Shown here: positions 61,239 through 64,000 of the stretch, piece by piece
Numbering within the stretch: the stretch's first letter is position 1
Layout: each line of letters opens with the position of its first letter
Assembly: GCA_938024995.1 (NCBI GenBank)
Contig: CALJDU010000041.1
Span: 1 to 64,000, forward strand
Direction of reading: 5' to 3'
Length of the DNA: 64,000 bases
DNA from: an uncultured bacterium
GTDB lineage: Bacteria; Myxococcota_A; Polyangia; Polyangiales; Houyiibacteriaceae
Notes under the pieces: model-generated
What the model saw: the letters and a program-made list of their open reading frames with translations, nothing else
Told to the model about the DNA's origin: nothing
Databases searched by the model: none
Program-made: the position numbers and the translations under genes

Positions 61239-61835
61239 GAGCGAGGGTACGAAGAAGGTCTCGCGGCCTCTACGCAGGAGAGTTTTCCTCGTGATTTCAA
61301 CAAATTACAGATGCGATCCACCGTGAGGGGTGGCGATGGCGGGATCGCAGCCATATGCTGATGATGTGGCGTGTTTTTGCGCGCCATAGCAAACGGTTCT
61401 CAAGTTGGGCGTACGCCCCGCAATGATGCGAAACCAGATCGCAGACCCATTCAAAGTACAGCTCCCGCGCCACGGCGCGCTTGGCCGTGCTCTCGGTCTT
61501 GCCAAGCTGGAACTCGAGGCCCGAACTTTGACGGCGACTTCCATCGTCATCAACACACGAACGTCTCTGCTGAGGTCTGGTCCATGATGATCAGAGACCC
61601 CGAGATGCCGGCGCAAAGCCTGAGGAGTGCAAACACATGAATGGTCTATGTAAGAACGAGCTCTCTCCGGGGGTGAACAGCTAGTTCACCACTTCGCGAG
61701 GTTGTTTGAACAAACGAACTCCTCGTGAAGTAGCTCCCTAAGCGCAGAGGACAAAATCTGCCTGAGAGCTCTTCGATGAGACGGTGATCGCAATCCTGCG
61801 GTCGCCGTTTCTTAATTCTGGCCTCCTTGCTGGCG
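61239..61835. other. Gene-poor stretch of ~600 bp, no supported ORF
   Basis: The longest ORFs here (61371-61640 +, 61405-61587 +, 61305-61616 -) are short and overlap each other, with no recognised motif or convincing start, so I annotate no gene. AT content is higher than in neighbouring genes. The 3' half holds two palindromes (61672-61731). It may be a degraded gene, a small RNA or a regulatory stretch for the divergent lipoprotein and Rieske genes. Confidence 0.5.
61672..61731. repeat. Two adjacent palindromes
   Basis: ggtgaac-agcta-gttcacc (61672-61690) is followed directly by acttcgcgagg...cctcgtgaagt (61691-61731), whose arms pair with one G-T wobble and enclose an inner gtttg-aa-caaac. 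The total is about 60 bases of nearly continuous pairing. This could be a small RNA, terminator or repressor site. Confidence 0.6.
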
Positions 61836-62795
61836 CTACTTCGTGACGTCAAGTCGGACGCGGTCTGTCTTTCGCAACTCGTAGCGGCGCTCGGCATACG
61901 CGACGTCCTCGACCCACAAGCGCGACGCGCGGCGCTCGATGAACGGCCTAAGGAGTCGCCCGGCGCGACGCGCGACGAAGAAGCCTGGCCGATCACTGGT
62001 CGCGAGCGTCGCCTCCGTGACCAGCGTGCGCCCATCCGCGATCGGCGTCGCGTGCGTCTCCACCACGGAACCGGTTCCGTCACCGCCCACGATCGTCATC
62101 ACGATCGAGCGACGAGTGGGCGCGCGGAACGTGCAGTCCACCTCGACACAGAGCGGACCGGTCACGCGATAGGCGACGCGCAAGGTGATCGCCTCCTCGC
62201 TGACCTCGAGCGCGGAGAGCTTCGCGAAACTGTGTGGGTGATAGTGCACGCCGTGCCAAGGATCGAGACGGTTCGCGACGACGTCTTCGGGTTCGCAGCG
62301 CGCCTCCATCGCGATGACCGCGGCGACGAAGCGTGAAGGCCGCGGCGCGAGGATGGGGCGATCGGTCGGCTCTTCCGCGAGCGGTCCTTCGGTGCGCAGT
62401 CGCGCCCACACCAACACTCCGTCGTCAAACGTCCGCGCGGGCTTCCACGCCCCGCGCGGTTCCGGCCCGAGCGCGAGCCCGTGCCAGGGACAGACAATGG
62501 CCGCGCCGTTCACGCGACCTTCGCAGAGCTCGGCGCCCATGTGCGGACAGTCGTTCGGCGCCACGTAAGCGCTACCGTCTTCCCCGCGCCAGGCCACCCA
62601 GTCGCGGCCGTCCACCGCGACCTTCTTCGGGCGCGAGGTGATGTCTCGCGACGCTCCGATCACGACCCAGCCCCCCGCTGTGCGTGCCATCGCGGCCTCC
62701 GTCGCGCGCTCGATAAAGCGCGGGTTGGCCTGTTGCCAGTCGGGGAGCGTGGAGTGAATTTGCGCGGGCTTGAGTTTGCGGCCGATTCGGAACAC
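61836..62795 (-). CDS. Rieske [2Fe-2S] protein, oxygenase-like (DUF5914-type)
   Basis: Starts at GTG 62795 (VFRIGRKLKPAQ); the tracked start at 62888 overlaps the start of the divergent ATPase gene. About 319 residues. The Rieske site is CPHMGAELCEGRVNGAAIVCPWHG (C-x-H then C-x2-H), after GGWVVIGASRDI. The rest (CEPEDVVANRLDPWHGVHYHPHSF, with His/Asp ligands, then beta-rich sequence) looks like the catalytic or alpha-type C-terminal domain. Members of a similar Rieske group are found near carotenoid genes in actinobacteria; here no such genes are seen. Confidence 0.78.
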   Translation of the reverse strand: MFRIGRKLKPAQIHSTLPDWQQANPRFIERATEAAMARTAGGWVVIGASRDITSRPKKVAVDGRDWVAWRGEDGSAYVAPNDCPHMGAELCEGRVNGAAIVCPWHGLALGPEPRGAWKPARTFDDGVLVWARLRTEGPLAEEPTDRPILAPRPSRFVAAVIAMEARCEPEDVVANRLDPWHGVHYHPHSFAKLSALEVSEEAITLRVAYRVTGPLCVEVDCTFRAPTRRSIVMTIVGGDGTGSVVETHATPIADGRTLVTEATLATSDRPGFFVARRAGRLLRPFIERRASRLWVEDVAYAERRYELRKTDRVRLDVTK

Positions 62796-62886
62796 GAGGC
62801 GCGTTATGCAAGGCGGGCCCCAGAAGCGCAACGCGGAGCCTCGCGCATTGGCGTGATCCACAGGTTCTTGGGTACGGTCTCCTGGC

Positions 62887-64000
62887 ATGAAGCGAGATCT
62901 CAGCGGCCTCCTCGACGCGCTCGATCAGGCGGACACCGTGAAGGTCGAAGGTCGCGTGCGATCACTCGTCGGCCTATCGATCCGCGCGGCCATTCCGGGC
63001 GTTCGACTGGGTGAGGTCGTCGAGATCGTCCGGCGCGAGGGCGAACCGATCGCCGCGGAGGTCGTCGGTTTCGTGGAAGACGACGCGACGTTGATGCCGC
63101 TCGGGAGCGCGGAAGGGATCGGCGCGGACGACCCTGTGCGCGCCACGGGCGCTCCTTTTCGGATCGCGTGCGACGAGTCCGTTCTCGGCCGCGTCCTCGA
63201 CGGCCTGGGCCGCCCGATCGATGGCGGTCCCCCGCTCACCGCGCCTCCTTTCGATGTCATGCGTTCTCCGCCCAACCCGATGACCCGGGCGCGCATCGCG
63301 AAGCCCATGTCGGTCGGGGTCCGCACGATCGACGCGCTCCTCACGGTGGGTCACGGACAGCGGGTGGGCCTCTTCGCGGGAAGCGGCGTCGGCAAGAGCA
63401 CGCTGCTCGGACAGATCGCGCGCCAAGCAGACGCGGACGTCTTCGTCATTTGCTTGATCGGCGAGCGAGGGCGCGAGGTCCGTGAGTTCCTCGAGGACGC
63501 GCTCGGCGAAGGAAGAGATCGCGGCGTCGTGGTGTGCGCGACGAGCGACGCGCCGGCCTTGATTCGTCTCAAGAGCGCGTTTACCGCGACCGCGATCGCG
63601 GAGTGGTTTCGGGACCAAGGGAAGAACGTCCTCTTGATGATGGACAGCGTCACGCGCTTCGCTCGGGCTGGACGCGAAGTGGGCCTGGCCGCGGGTGAAC
63701 CTCCTGCGCGGCGCGGCTACCCTCCGAGTGTCTTCGCGTCTCTGCCTATGTTGCTGGAGCGAAGCGGCGCGGCGGCGCGCGGATCGATCACCGCGTTCTA
63801 CACGGTGCTGGTCGAGGGCGGCGACATGGAGGAGCCCATCGCCGATGAGGTCCGCGGCATATTGGACGGACACGTGATCCTCGACCGCGCGCTCGGGGCG
63901 CGAGGCCGCTGGCCCGCGATCGATGTCCTCGCGAGCTTGTCGCGCGTCATGCCGATGGTCACGAGCGACGCGCACCGCGAAGCGGCGCAGAAGCTCCGCG
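62887..64000 (+). CDS. FliI/SctN-type secretion ATPase (3' truncated by window)
   Basis: The ORF runs off the right edge and is therefore missing from the track; 371 residues are visible. The P-loop is [18 protein letters not shown], with the FliI/YscN markers [99 protein letters not shown] and [34 protein letters not shown]. It is a hexameric ATPase of flagellar or type III secretion export; the choice of FliI or SctN cannot be made from this part. Divergent from the Rieske gene. Confidence 0.93.
   Translation, partial: MKRDLSGLLDALDQADTVKVEGRVRSLVGLSIRAAIPGVRLGEVVEIVRREGEPIAAEVVGFVEDDATLMPLGSAEGIGADDPVRATGAPFRIACDESVLGRVLDGLGRPIDGGPPLTAPPFDVMRSPPNPMTRARIAKPMSVGVRTIDALLTVGHGQRVGLFAGSGVGKSTLLGQIARQADADVFVICLIGERGREVREFLEDALGEGRDRGVVVCATSDAPALIRLKSAFTATAIAEWFRDQGKNVLLMMDSVTRFARAGREVGLAAGEPPARRGYPPSVFASLPMLLERSGAAARGSITAFYTVLVEGGDMEEPIADEVRGILDGHVILDRALGARGRWPAIDVLASLSRVMPMVTSDAHREAAQKLR

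Noticed and set aside
61405-61587. 60-aa ORF
   Set aside because: No start context, no motif and overlapped by other short ORFs; treated as part of the gene-poor block.

Overview
The window is GC-rich, densely coded chromosomal DNA, most likely from a myxobacterium-type member of the Myxococcota (Polyangiales; Sandaracinaceae-like). This is inferred from gene content: a mevalonate pathway cluster, three FHA-domain proteins, many outer-membrane-type lipoproteins, MopE-like Asp/Cys repeat proteins, an MbnH/MbnP pair and TPR/STAND proteins. No rRNA, tRNA, CRISPR array, intact IS element or phage block was recognised. The window starts inside an FHA gene and ends inside a FliI/SctN-type ATPase gene.

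Layout. 0-4 kb: the 3' end of a repeat-rich FHA protein, two paralogous STAS/SEC14-like genes (the second broken by a 101-bp insertion), an alpha/beta hydrolase and a secreted protein. 4-9.8 kb: tlyA, a two-gene glycosyltransferase unit, a DEDDh exonuclease, a lipoprotein, a TPR protein and a fused type-2 peptidyl-tRNA hydrolase. 9.8-13.4 kb: a fadI-fadJ beta-oxidation operon. 13.4-20.4 kb: two unknown genes, an FHA protein with a degenerate sigma54-activator-like AAA+ domain, a three-gene operon of a ferritin-like protein and two MopE-like lipoproteins, then fbp. 20.6-27.8 kb: an RRM protein, then idsA-mvk-mvaD-pmk-mvaA on the minus strand facing away from type 2 IPP isomerase (fni). This covers HMG-CoA to prenyl diphosphates but lacks HMG-CoA synthase. 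27.8-36.9 kb: a DHH-like protein with its motifs in permuted order, small membrane proteins, an AAC(3)-fold acetyltransferase, mutY, a thioredoxin-fold membrane protein, a Slt-type lytic transglycosylase and an FHA-GGDEF diguanylate cyclase. 37-45.4 kb: mbnP-mbnH, hrcA-grpE-dnaK, ftsB, a MYG1 protein and a lipoprotein. 45.4-53.3 kb: two divergent TonB-dependent receptors, each with its own TonB-C-like domain, a BamE-like lipoprotein, an OPA-type MFS transporter and a small membrane protein. 53.3-59.6 kb: twin STAND ATPases with C-terminal HTH domains, facing a WD40 protein. 59.6-64 kb: a lipoprotein, an odd 600-bp intergenic stretch, a Rieske protein and the ATPase.

Best candidates for new biology: (1) a dispersed palindromic repeat family with four copies here, one of which sits in a gene with a 5-bp target duplication and whose removal restores the reading frame; (2) the twin STAND-HTH locus with an 11-bp-arm inverted repeat just upstream; (3) the ferritin-like/twin MopE-like operon; (4) an MbnH/MbnP pair with no methanobactin genes nearby; (5) the TonB-domain/receptor fusions; (6) the DHH-like protein with motif order II-III-I. 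All functional calls come from reading the sequence and remembered family motifs; no database search was run.
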